The translations under genes were made by a program, and so were the position numbers. From positions 67,226 to 131,225 of the forward strand of contig CAPYID010000001.1 of NCBI GenBank assembly GCA_948739805.1: a DNA stretch of 64,000 bases, written 5' to 3'. Below the pieces are notes generated by a model, which worked only from the letters and a program-made list of their open reading frames with translations, ran no database searches and was not told the origin of the DNA. The stretch's first letter is position 1, and every line of letters begins with the position of its first letter. This document shows positions 27,789-35,996 of the stretch, piece by piece. The DNA is from an uncultured Clostridia bacterium (lineage in GTDB: Bacteria; Bacillota; Clostridia; TANB77; CAG-508).

Positions 27789-28736
27789 TCACTTGTGAGT
27801 GTTTTTAGAATCCCTAATGTAATCTTTCAACAACATAATAGCTTCTTCATAGTTATCCCTTTGAGCATACATGACTTTATCTTTATACTCCTGTATAGGG
27901 CTTTCCATTACTTTTAAAAATTCTTCTAGCAAGTTTAGTGGCTGTACATTTATTTCTAAAATAGTTGTAGTAGAATGCCTGTTATTAGGTTCTCTTTGCT
28001 TTTTTACTACCTTTTCAGAAACTACTGTATAGTCACATGGAGGCAAAAGAATTTCATTTTCTTTATCTTTTCTCCTCTGCTCTTTAGGTCGAATAGATTT
28101 TACATCTAAACATTTTGTACCTTCGGGTACATGGATTTCTAACAATGTCCCTCTACTGAATTGCTTTGCAACATCATAGTTTGTAGTTGTTGATACTATC
28201 CCATTTACACCGTTTCTTTCTATGGTAGAGCATCCTCGATACAAAATAGTAGGAGATTCAATTCGAGGGGCATAGTCCAGTGCATCAGAAAACACTTTTA
28301 ATTTTCTAATAAATCCTACGTCTATCGGAAAATATCCAACCTCAAGATCTTCCAGTTTTCCAAGATACCTCACCATATTCATAGAAAAGGCAAAGTCATC
28401 AAAAACATTAGGAAGAATGCCACTGATATCAAAATCAAAACCATGGAATTTATCTTCATCATAAAGAGCAAAGCTCCTTTTTCTGAAAAAGTTATTTACA
28501 AAGATTCCAGAATTTTGCTTATAACCAGCCAAAAAGGAATACAGCTCTGGCTTTAATCCATTTAACCTTTTTCGATTAATTGCCGCTTGTTGTTGTTCCA
28601 ATTGACAGGCTTTCTTTTCTTCCTCTGGAAGATTTCGAATCATATCTGCTCGTATTCCAGCTAATGTGGATTTCCAATCTTGTGTGGAAGTTACATTTTT
28701 TTGAGAACTCCGTAATTGTTTTCTTTTATTACTCAT
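27789..28736 (-). CDS. ADP-ribosyltransferase (ART exoenzyme-like), foreign codon usage
   Basis: 315 residues, AAGGAGG upstream. The C-terminal half has the R-S-E pattern of ADP-ribosyltransferases: TILYRGCS (R) near residue 167, GIVSTTTN (STT) near 184 and KENEILLP (ExE) near 229. No signal peptide is seen. The N-terminal half is helical. Base composition is clearly higher in GC than the neighbours, and codon 9 is CGG (28710-28712), one of only two CGG codons read without a frame break in the window. A +1 shift there would lead to a stop within a few codons. It is probably a recently acquired toxin or phage-type effector. Confidence 0.75.
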   Translation of the reverse strand: MSNKRKQLRSSQKNVTSTQDWKSTLAGIRADMIRNLPEEEKKACQLEQQQAAINRKRLNGLKPELYSFLAGYKQNSGIFVNNFFRKRSFALYDEDKFHGFDFDISGILPNVFDDFAFSMNMVRYLGKLEDLEVGYFPIDVGFIRKLKVFSDALDYAPRIESPTILYRGCSTIERNGVNGIVSTTTNYDVAKQFSRGTLLEIHVPEGTKCLDVKSIRPKEQRRKDKENEILLPPCDYTVVSEKVVKKQREPNNRHSTTTILEINVQPLNLLEEFLKVMESPIQEYKDKVMYAQRDNYEEAIMLLKDYIRDSKNTHK

Positions 28737-28971
28737 ATTGAGTTTACCTCCTTCTTATAAGTTGTCAATGTGCATAACTAAATTTATCTTTGTGTTACTT
28801 TTACCTCCTTTTTGAAATGAAATTGTAAATATACATGATTAACTGGTTATTAAACCAGAGATTAAAAAGGAAAATATGTACAAACAGTATAATAACTGTA
28901 TAGGTTTATATTATATCAGATTAACGTTAAAAAGTCAAATTATGTAAATTTAAAAATGTCTATAGAAGTGT

Positions 28972-29955
28972 CTATCTTAACATTTTCCATATTCCATTTT
29001 TAGTAGATCCAACTCTTTCAATAATACCTTTTTCTTTCAGTGCTTTTATATTATATGATATTCCATCTCTTGTCAAATCAAGAATTTTAGCCATTTCAAC
29101 TTGTGTAATACTTGGATTTTTTTTCATTAAATCAATTATTTTTTCTTGTGTAGTCTTTTGTGTAGTTTCTTGTGTAGTTTCTTGTTGTTCTAAAATCATT
29201 CCATCAACTGCTTCATCAATAACTTCAAGCATAAATTCTATAAATTCATTTGAATTACCAGCATTGTTGCAATTTTGAATTGCAGTATAATAGCCTTCTT
29301 GATGTTTTCTTATTATACTTTCTATAGGTATATATTTAAATAACTCTTTCCAATGAGCAAGTATTGCTGTTTGCCAAAGTCTTGCTGTTCTTCCGTTTCC
29401 ATCTGAAAATGGGTGTATAAATACAAATTCATAATGGAATATAGAAGATAATATTAACGGATTAACAGTATCTTTTGCTTTATTCATCCAATTAAATAAG
29501 TTATCCATAAGTGTAGGCACCATTGTATGAGGTGGAGCCATAAAAATTTGCACATTTCCATCATAAACAGCCTCTCCGTGATTTCTAAACTTTCCACTAT
29601 CATCTTCAATAGCAAAAGTTAGTATTCCTTGTATTTTCTTTAAGTCATCTACAGAATATGGATCAACATTATCAAGTTCTTCGTAAGCTTTATAGGCATT
29701 TTTGACTTCTTGAATATCTCTTTGTTCTCCAATTACAGCTTTTCCATTGATTACTGCCTCAACTTGAAATAGTGATAGTTGATTATTTTCGATAGCCAAA
29801 GAAGAATGAATTGATTTAATTCTTGTTTTTCTTCTTAATTCTGGGTATCTATTTAGACTTTCAAAATAATTAGCCTCTCCAATCTTTTCCATTATCTTTG
29901 TTGCTAGATTTAGCATTTTATCAGTAATTGTATATGGTGGGTAGTTTTCTTCCAT
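28972..29955 (-). CDS. Fic-family protein with C-terminal winged helix
   Basis: 327 residues from the ATG at 29955 (TTGGAGG upstream). The Fic motif is HPFSDGNGRTARLW near residue 180, complete for AMP transfer (HxFxxGNGR). An N-terminal helix has SIHSSLAIENNQLS, the (S/T)xxxE(G/N) inhibitory motif that quiets Fic activity intramolecularly. After a TTQ-rich linker (QETTQETTQKTTQ) the last 60 residues form a winged helix (VEMAKILDLTRDGISYNIKALKEKG). It may regulate its own transcription and modify a cell protein. It follows the 30001-30888 gene on the same strand. Confidence 0.9.
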   Translation of the reverse strand: MEENYPPYTITDKMLNLATKIMEKIGEANYFESLNRYPELRRKTRIKSIHSSLAIENNQLSLFQVEAVINGKAVIGEQRDIQEVKNAYKAYEELDNVDPYSVDDLKKIQGILTFAIEDDSGKFRNHGEAVYDGNVQIFMAPPHTMVPTLMDNLFNWMNKAKDTVNPLILSSIFHYEFVFIHPFSDGNGRTARLWQTAILAHWKELFKYIPIESIIRKHQEGYYTAIQNCNNAGNSNEFIEFMLEVIDEAVDGMILEQQETTQETTQKTTQEKIIDLMKKNPSITQVEMAKILDLTRDGISYNIKALKEKGIIERVGSTKNGIWKMLR

Positions 29956-29968
29956 TTCAAAACCTCCA

Positions 29969-29990
29969 ATTTTGCCACCACTGGTGGCAA
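29969..29990. promoter_or_regulatory. perfect palindrome before the Fic gene
   Basis: TTGCCACCAGTGGTGGCAA is an almost perfect inverted repeat between the upstream gene stop and the Fic ribosome site. It could be the operator for the winged helix of the Fic protein, or a small hairpin in the mRNA. No T-run follows, so a terminator is less likely. Confidence 0.45.
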
Positions 29991-30000
29991 TTTTCATTTA

Positions 30001-30888
30001 TTATTTATTTCTTGCCCTACTTTTATAAACATTTTCTTGATTTTTACAACTAAATGTATCATATTCAGTTTTTGGGTTTGGTGCTGTAAATGCTTTTCCA
30101 CAATGTTTACAAAGTTTCAAATATTTCTTCTCTTCAATTGCAAATAATTTAAAATCTTCATCTATGTATTCTTTTAAACTTCTTACATGTATTGTAATTC
30201 CGTTATATTCTAAATTAGTTCTAATATGATTTGATTCTAGCTTTTCAATTAAATAATCATCTATATGTTCGCAATCTTCTTTTTTCAATTCTTTTAATAT
30301 GTTATATAAAGTCTGTGCATAATTTACTATCATATCTGCTCGTTCATAGTATTTTTCGTTTTTATAGTATAACTCGTTTAAATCTGGAGTAATAAATTTT
30401 TCCATACTATGCTGACAAATAAGTTTATTACTTTTTTCTATCAATTCTTTTATTTCTTCTTTACTTGCTGTTGGAAAGAATATTTTAAAATAATCTAGTA
30501 TGTCCATTGTATTAAAGCAATCATAATATTCTTTGCCTGTTACATTATTAAATTCTTTTAACAATACCTTTTTATCTAATGTATAATATCTATTTACTGG
30601 CAAATTATGAATTAATCCTAAAAGCCCATATTGATTTACAAATTCTAGTAATAAACTATCAGTTTTTTCTCCATTTTCTAATGATAGTTTTCCTAAATTT
30701 ATAAAATCTATTAACGGCTTATCATTTTCTTCATAATCATCAAAACTAATCACAGTATAATTTGACATATTTATAGTATTATCAATTTTAGGTACAACAT
30801 ATTTAATATTGTTTATAACTTTTATTTCATATTCTTCAAACTTCGGTAAAGACTCATTATTAAAGCCATATTCTAAATCAAATCTCAT
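30001..30888 (-). CDS. unknown protein with C-terminal CGNR-like zinc site
   Basis: 295 residues from ATG 30888 (TTGGAG upstream). I do not recognise the N-terminal 240 residues. The last 40 hold KLCKHCGKAFTAPNP and then FSCKNQENVYKSR, a two-half cysteine knuckle (C-x2-C ... C) like the C-terminal zinc finger of CGNR-type regulators. It is transcribed with Fic, 45 bases apart, in a reverse-strand cargo block. It might be an antitoxin or a regulator for the pair; that is only inferred. Confidence 0.55.
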   Translation of the reverse strand: MRFDLEYGFNNESLPKFEEYEIKVINNIKYVVPKIDNTINMSNYTVISFDDYEENDKPLIDFINLGKLSLENGEKTDSLLLEFVNQYGLLGLIHNLPVNRYYTLDKKVLLKEFNNVTGKEYYDCFNTMDILDYFKIFFPTASKEEIKELIEKSNKLICQHSMEKFITPDLNELYYKNEKYYERADMIVNYAQTLYNILKELKKEDCEHIDDYLIEKLESNHIRTNLEYNGITIHVRSLKEYIDEDFKLFAIEEKKYLKLCKHCGKAFTAPNPKTEYDTFSCKNQENVYKSRARNK

Positions 30889-30936
30889 ATTTTTTCTCCA
30901 ATCTAAAAATTTTTTCAAAAATTTCGCAGTAATATA

Positions 30937-30965
30937 TTGACATTAGTAAAATATTACAGTATAAT
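30937..30965 (+). promoter_or_regulatory. consensus sigma-A promoter
   Basis: TTGACA, 17-base spacer, TATAAT: a perfect consensus. It faces rightward toward the HTH gene at 31169 from the 280-base divergent region, which otherwise shows only AT-rich sequence. Confidence 0.75.
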
Positions 30966-31168
30966 TTTAAATATGTAATATATTTATCAATTATAAATAT
31001 TACTTTTATTTTTAAGATAATACTTAACATCTACAAATATATTACATTAAAATATAACAAATGTCAACACATATACAAAAATAAATAGCGTTATATGGGA
31101 TTTTTATGCCTAAAATAATGCAAGTAAAAAATATTAGTACATATTTAAAGGGAAGGAGGTTTTTGACA

Positions 31169-31639
31169 TTGAATAAGAAAGATGAAATTTTGAAATTGTA
31201 TTATGAAGATCATTTGAAACAACAAGATATTGCACAAAAAGTTAAAGTTTCTCAAGGTTATGTATCGCAAGTTATAAAAACTGATAAAAGATATAATTCA
31301 AATAAAGAAACTAAACACAAATCATCTATGATTAGAAAGGCAACTTATAATAAAGAATATTATAAAACTTATAAGCGACCTAAAAAAGATGATAATTCAT
31401 ATCGAGAAATGCAAGCCCAGCTTGAAAAAGATATTGCTGAATTATCTTATTATCATAACTATAATATGTCTGATTATGATTTTGTAAAATGTAATTCAAG
31501 TGCTTATCATAGAAATAGCAAAGGTAATTTATCATTAGTAAATGGATTAACAGTTGGGGTTGATGTTCCTAGAACGGTAAATATGAATATCAAAGTGCCA
31601 ACTCAAAAGTACAAATACAAATGCTGTATGAGTTATTAA
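31169..31639 (+). CDS. HTH DNA-binding protein of the nested element
   Basis: 156 residues. TTG at 31169 is chosen as start because AAGGAGG lies 9 bases before it. Residues 1-45 form a sigma-like helix-turn-helix: EILKLYYEDHLKQQDIAQKVKVSQGYVSQVIKTD. The rest is basic and tyrosine-rich without a recognised domain. It has a strong own promoter at 30937. It may control the recombinase genes downstream. Confidence 0.7.
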   Translation: MNKKDEILKLYYEDHLKQQDIAQKVKVSQGYVSQVIKTDKRYNSNKETKHKSSMIRKATYNKEYYKTYKRPKKDDNSYREMQAQLEKDIAELSYYHNYNMSDYDFVKCNSSAYHRNSKGNLSLVNGLTVGVDVPRTVNMNIKVPTQKYKYKCCMSY

Positions 31640-31710
31640 AAATTTGTTTAAGACTTCTATTTAGAGGTCTTTTTATTTTACCCAGATTGACAAAACAGGA
31701 GGAATTAGAG

Positions 31711-31845
31711 ATGAGTGAAAAATCAAAAAAGAAAAATGAAATAGTTATAATAAATAAATTCAAAGACACTGGTGCAGAAAGTGTAACAACTACACTTATA
31801 AAAGTTTTTGAAATATTTTGTAATATGCAAATGTCTAAAAGATAA
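31711..31845 (+). CDS. small protein of unknown function
   Basis: 44 residues from ATG 31711 with ACAGGAGGAAT upstream, a very strong ribosome site that argues for real translation. The lysine-rich start (MSEKSKKKNEIVIINKF) is followed by a short hydrophobic helix ending in MQMSKR. Family not recognised. It lies just before the recombinase and may be an excision helper. Confidence 0.5.
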   Translation: MSEKSKKKNEIVIINKFKDTGAESVTTTLIKVFEIFCNMQMSKR

Positions 31846-31964
31846 TAAACAAAGACAGATTTTAGTTTCCATCTATATTTTTAGCTATTGATTTTTATAT
31901 TAAGTTATGTTAAATTGAAAGCATAAATTATAGGTGGAACTTACTAAAGGAAAAGGAGGCAAAA

Positions 31965-33521
31965 TTGCTAGTAAGTAACACAAAAGTATATAACTGTGCT
32001 TTATATTGTAGATTATCAAGAGATGATGAATTACAAGGAGAAAGCAATAGTATAACAAATCAAAAAGAAATTTTAAAACAATATACAAAAGAAAATAATC
32101 TAAATATTTATGACATCTATGTTGATGATGGTATTTCTGGAACTACTTTTGATAGACCTGATTTTAATAGAATGATACAAGATATTGAAGATAAAAAAGT
32201 AAATATGGTAATTGTAAAAGATACTTCAAGACTTGGTAGAGATTATATAAGTTTTGGAGAATATATCGAAAAATACTTTCCAGAACATCAAGTAAGGTTT
32301 GTTTCTATTATAGACAATTATGATTCTGAAATTGATAATGGAATTGCAGATACACTACCATTTAGAGCAGTATTAAATGATTTATATGCACGAGATACTT
32401 CTAAAAAAGTAAAAGCTACTAAACATAGAAATGCTATCAATGGACTATTCAATGGAAAGTTTGCTCCTTATGGATATATGAAATCTCCAGAAAATTGCCA
32501 TAAGCTAATTATTAATGAAGAATATGCCCCAAATGTAAGAAGAATTTTTGATTTATATTTAGAGGGAAAATCATCAATACAAATTGCCTATATTTTTAAT
32601 GAGGAGCATATACCTACTCCCTCTCAAACAATGGGTCAAGAGTATAGACTTTCTCCACTTTGGAAAACTGATACTATTAGAAGAATACTAAAAAATGAGA
32701 TGTATATTGGAAATATGGTACAAGGTAAACAAACACAAATCAATTACAAATTAAAGAAACCTGTTCATAACAAAAAGGAAGATTGGATCATTGTTCCAAA
32801 TACTCACGAACCTATTATTGATAAGGAAAAATTCTATGCAGTTCAAGAACTTTTAAAAAGTAGAGATAAGACTAGAACAAAATCATTGAATTTACTATTA
32901 CGAGGACTATTATATTGTAAAGAATGTGGCAAGACATTAGGTGCTGGTACATCTCATTATAAAAATGGTAACTACACTCAAATTTACTTGCATTGTCGTA
33001 CTTATCAATCATTGCCAAAACTAAAACTATGTACTCCTCATTGCATGAATTATACAAAGCTAGAAAATGCAGTAATTAGCGAAGTTCAAACTATATGTAG
33101 AAAATATTTAGATGAAAAGAAATGTAGACAAATTATTGATGACAACAATAATAATGCTCAAAATGAAATTGAATTAAACAAAGAAAAAAGCAATTTGGCA
33201 AAAGCCATTGGAGTTTTAGATTTTCAAATTGAAAAATTATATGAAGATAAACTAAAAGGTCTTATCAATGACAATGATTTTTCAAGAATGTATGAGAAGA
33301 AAGTTAATGAAAGAGATTCTAAAACTAAAAAACTTGAAGAATTAAATACTGTTAAGTTTGAAAAAAATGTTGTTGATTATGAGAAAATCATACAAGACTT
33401 TTTAAAGAAGGAAAACATTACTGCTTATATGCTAAATAGCTTAATTGAAAAAATTGAAATTAACCAAAATAAACAAGTAACTATATACTATAAATTTGCA
33501 GATTTAAACACTTTGTCATAA
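31965..33521 (+). CDS. tnpX: large serine recombinase (TnpX-like)
   Basis: 518 residues, TTG start with AAAAGGAGG upstream. The resolvase catalytic domain has the nucleophile serine in YCRLSRDDE near residue 17, IYVDDGISGTTFDRPDF near 54 (note the intact RPDF, where the ICE recombinase has its CGG break) and VKDTSRLGRDY near 84. A recombinase domain (FAPYGYM, about 170-260), a zinc ribbon (LYCKECGKTLG ... HCRTYQ) and a C-terminal coiled coil follow. It ends 3 bases before the right GA junction, the usual place of such integrases. It catalyses insertion and excision of the nested element. Confidence 0.93.
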   Translation: MLVSNTKVYNCALYCRLSRDDELQGESNSITNQKEILKQYTKENNLNIYDIYVDDGISGTTFDRPDFNRMIQDIEDKKVNMVIVKDTSRLGRDYISFGEYIEKYFPEHQVRFVSIIDNYDSEIDNGIADTLPFRAVLNDLYARDTSKKVKATKHRNAINGLFNGKFAPYGYMKSPENCHKLIINEEYAPNVRRIFDLYLEGKSSIQIAYIFNEEHIPTPSQTMGQEYRLSPLWKTDTIRRILKNEMYIGNMVQGKQTQINYKLKKPVHNKKEDWIIVPNTHEPIIDKEKFYAVQELLKSRDKTRTKSLNLLLRGLLYCKECGKTLGAGTSHYKNGNYTQIYLHCRTYQSLPKLKLCTPHCMNYTKLENAVISEVQTICRKYLDEKKCRQIIDDNNNNAQNEIELNKEKSNLAKAIGVLDFQIEKLYEDKLKGLINDNDFSRMYEKKVNERDSKTKKLEELNTVKFEKNVVDYEKIIQDFLKKENITAYMLNSLIEKIEINQNKQVTIYYKFADLNTLS

Positions 33522-33524
33522 AAA

Positions 33525-34016
33525 GATGTAAACTCATTAAACAACTCAGCTATAAAACTCGTGGGCAAATATGATAATATAATGGTATTAAGAAGTGCCT
33601 CAAAATTTTACGGACTGCCTAATCATAGAGTAGGTTATATGTTTGCAGACAAAGAATTAGTAAAAATATATAATGAAATTGCAATACCATTTCCATTTTC
33701 AGATTTATCCGCTAGTGTTTTTATCAAAGTTTTAAAAGACTATGATAAATTAGAATTTACAAAACAAAAAACAATAGAAGTAAATAAAAAGATATATAAC
33801 GCAATAAAGAAAGAAAATTACCTTTGTACAAATATAGAAACACCAATATTTACAATAAAAACAAATAAATATGATAATTTAACTAAGCAATTGATGAAGG
33901 AGGGAATTATCGCTGAGAACTGTAGTTATTTTATAAATTTAGATAACACATATGCACGAATAAGAATTAACAAAGATTATGAACAAATAATAAAAATACT
34001 TTCAAAAATATTATAA
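33525..34016 (+). pseudogene. PLP-dependent aminotransferase (HisC/CobD-like), 3' part
   Basis: Continues the gene interrupted at 25598. It reads DVNSLNNSAIKLVGKYDN, then the PLP lysine block VLRSASKFYGLPNHRVGYMF (SxSKxxGL...RVGY), and the small domain to the stop (ARIRINKDYEQII). Frame continuity with the 5' part through the GA core is exact. The true family role (histidinol-phosphate or cobalamin-type threonine-phosphate enzyme) cannot be decided; no his or cob genes are nearby. Confidence 0.85.
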
Positions 34017-34030
34017 AGGAGTCAAAATAA

Positions 34031-34513
34031 ATGGAAAATGAGGTATATAAACTATTAGATAAATTAAACATTGAATATACAAAAATAGAACATCCACCGT
34101 TATTTACTTGCGAAGATAACGAAAAATATAATATAAAATTTGATGCAGTAGTATGTAAAAATCTTTTTATAAGAAATAACAATAAAAGTCAATATTATGT
34201 GGTTTCTTTACCTTTAGAGAAAAGAGTAGATTTAAAATCATTACAAATGATATTAGGAGAAAAAAGATTAAGTTTTGGAAATGAAAATGTACTAGAAGAA
34301 AAACTTGGAATAAAGAGTGGAGCAGTTTCAATATTTAATATTATCAATTTAAAAGACAAAGATATTAGTTTTATACTAGATGAAGATATATTAAAATACG
34401 AAAAAGTAGGTTTTCATCCAAATATAAATACAGAAACAGTAATATTTAATCCAAAAGAATTGCACAGAATATTTGAGTGTTATGATGTAAAATATAAATT
34501 TATTAAAATGTAG
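34031..34513 (+). CDS. YbaK/ProXp-like aminoacyl-tRNA deacylase
   Basis: 160 residues, 14 bases after the aminotransferase stop. The fold is seen in the YbaK-type blocks: TKIEHPPLFTCEDNEKY, VVCKNLFIRNN (the catalytic lysine is in the CKNLF step) and KSGAVSIFNIINLKDK, ending with HPNINTETVIF. Members hydrolyse mischarged Ala- or Cys-tRNA-Pro. It is adjacent to the aminotransferase and probably co-transcribed when the latter is intact. Confidence 0.85.
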   Translation: MENEVYKLLDKLNIEYTKIEHPPLFTCEDNEKYNIKFDAVVCKNLFIRNNNKSQYYVVSLPLEKRVDLKSLQMILGEKRLSFGNENVLEEKLGIKSGAVSIFNIINLKDKDISFILDEDILKYEKVGFHPNINTETVIFNPKELHRIFECYDVKYKFIKM

Positions 34514-34698
34514 CGCATGTAACTTTATGACATTTTTACCGAAAAAAATAAAATTTTTAAGTCTATTCGACAAGAAACAACAAATTTTTCACTTTAAAAG
34601 TGCTATAATATTTACAAGAATTTCCAATAATGTGCCTAAAATACAAAAGAAAAGAGGTAATATAGAAAAGAGAAAAAATAAAATTATTATGTACTAGC

Positions 34699-34752
34699 AG
34701 TCAAAATAGTCAATGTAATAACAAGCAATGATTATTTTGGCTATTTTTTTAT
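34699..34752 (+). terminator. terminator/attenuator upstream of the ICE sigma gene
   Basis: AGTCAAAATAGTCAATG pairs (with wobbles) with CAATGATTATTTTGGCT and is followed by a T-run. A TATAAT box lies at 34604-34609. The 314-base gap 34516-34829 thus holds a leader with an internal terminator, similar in design to the attenuated leader of Tn916-type elements; no leader peptide was recognised. Confidence 0.55.
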
Positions 34753-34829
34753 ACTTTTGAAGATTTACATAAAATCGAAAGAAAAATCACATTTGGATTT
34801 CCGAATCTCGAAAGAGAGGAGGTGATATT

Positions 34830-35210
34830 ATGCCAAGTGAATTTAATAACGATATTGTTTTTGCTAGATTTATAAATTACATGAAAAAAGCATTATTACA
34901 TAAAAGAATAAACTACTTAAAACATTGTAAATTTTTAAAAGAGCAAGAACTGCAATTAGAAGATAAGGAATGGAACGTGTTGTCTAGCAAGGATAATATG
35001 GTACATTCCTTTTTTGCATTTAATGGGAAAGATGAACAAAGTATTTTAAAAATACTTACTGAAAAACAAAGACAAGTTATTACTGCAATTTACTATGAAG
35101 AAAAGACTATTGAAACTATTGCTAAAGATTTAAAACTTACACCTAATGCAATATATCAAATAAAGTTTAGGGCTATAGAAAAGTTAAATAAATATTTGAA
35201 GGGGGAATAG
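34830..35210 (+). CDS. sigma-70-like regulator of the ICE
   Basis: 126 residues after GAGAGGAGG. A region-4 helix-turn-helix forms the C-terminal half: LTEKQRQVITAIYYEEKTIETIAKDLKLTPNAIYQIKFRAIEKL. The N-terminus (NDIVFARFINYMKKALLHKRINYLK) resembles the shortened sigma factors of Tn916/Tn1549-like elements (Orf7 type). It probably switches on excision and transfer genes. It lies 2 bases from the next small gene. Confidence 0.85.
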   Translation: MPSEFNNDIVFARFINYMKKALLHKRINYLKHCKFLKEQELQLEDKEWNVLSSKDNMVHSFFAFNGKDEQSILKILTEKQRQVITAIYYEEKTIETIAKDLKLTPNAIYQIKFRAIEKLNKYLKGE

Positions 35211-35212
35211 GG

Positions 35213-35434
35213 ATGGAAAATAAAACAGAATTTTATAAGTTATTAAATAAAGCTAAATATGATGAAAAGGCTCTGACATTAGTAATTGAACAAATAATGC
35301 CATTAATAAATAGTTATTCTTTAAAAAATAACAAAATAGATGAAGATTTAAAAAGTGAATTAATAGAATATAGCATATTACTAATAAAATCAGAAAATTT
35401 CGCAGATAAACTAGCAAATTATAAAAAAATTTAA
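35213..35434 (+). CDS. HTH conjugative-transposon-like small protein (Orf8 type)
   Basis: 73 residues immediately after the sigma gene. The pattern EFYKLLNKAKYDEKALTLVIEQIMPLINSYS matches the helix-turn-helix_16 proteins found beside the sigma factor in Tn916-like elements, where they help regulate transfer. Acidic, soluble and helical. Confidence 0.75.
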   Translation: MENKTEFYKLLNKAKYDEKALTLVIEQIMPLINSYSLKNNKIDEDLKSELIEYSILLIKSENFADKLANYKKI

Positions 35435-35537
35435 AAAAATTTTTTATAAATCGTAAGATTTTGAATTTTCAGTTGCTGTTCTTATTGAGAAGTAAAAAAA
35501 CTCAAAAAAATATAAAGAACATTGACAACTGAATAGT

Positions 35538-35810
35538 ATTCATTAGATACACCCCTATTATTGCTAGAAATAGTGAGCCATCTTAACAGGTACGCCAAGA
35601 CCTTATATTAAGTGAGCGAGTAATACTGAAGTTATAAATATTGAATAGCTATCAATATGGCGATGATAAATAATAGGCATAATGATACTTTTGTCTAGTC
35701 ATAGTTTGAGCGTGAAAAAACCGTCCCACACAATGAGGACAAGCCTGTTATAACAGGTATGGTGGGTGCAGAGCCACCTATGGGCGATTAGCTATTGCCG
35801 TCTAATGAAT
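35538..35810 (+). ncRNA. structured RNA candidate of the ICE
   Basis: The 407-base gap after the HTH gene holds a region closed by a perfect 10-base stem: ATTCATTAGA (35538-35547) with TCTAATGAAT (35801-35810). Inside, AATAGCTA (about 35645) pairs with TAGCTATT (35788), CCTGTTATAACAGG (about 35744) and GGTGGGTGCAGAGCCACC (from about 35760) make perfect hairpins, and GAAATAGTGAGCCATC is locally GC-richer than the genome. Multi-branched pairing without an ORF indicates a folded RNA. I recall similar sequence in other Tn1549-like elements but know no function. Confidence 0.6.
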
Positions 35811-35841
35811 TATAAAAATAAAGCAGAGAGGTAAAAAAACA

Positions 35842-35967
35842 ATGATAGTAATAATATTAATTTTTATTATAATAGCAATATTTACATATATGATAATTCG
35901 TGGTGGAAATATGCAAAAGACACCGACAGAACGAGAAATTGAAGATAAAGAACAAATGAAAATATAG
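35842..35967 (+). CDS. small single-pass membrane protein
   Basis: 41 residues: MIVIILIFIIIAIFTYMII is a full membrane helix, then a short charged tail (MQKTPTEREIEDKEQMKI). The start follows AGAGAGGT. It lies just after the structured RNA and 29 bases before the MazF toxin. It has the shape of small ICE membrane proteins or type I toxin peptides; it does not resemble a MazE antitoxin. Confidence 0.55.
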   Translation: MIVIILIFIIIAIFTYMIIRGGNMQKTPTEREIEDKEQMKI

Positions 35968-35996
35968 ATGAAATTAACAAAATGGAGGAAATAAAA

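Larger units (their letters stand above)
25597..33526. mobile_element. Tn4451/Tn4453-like mobilizable element nested in the aminotransferase gene
   Basis: About 7.93 kb with a TnpV gene at the left end, a MOBV relaxase, reverse-strand toxin-like cargo and a TnpX-like large serine recombinase reading out at the right end. GA dinucleotides at both junctions (25597-25598 and 33525-33526) fit the GA core used by TnpX; excision there restores the host frame. The ends share an imperfect inverted repeat (left TTATATGTCA, right read inward TTTTTATGACA). The family assignment comes from gene content. Confidence 0.8.
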
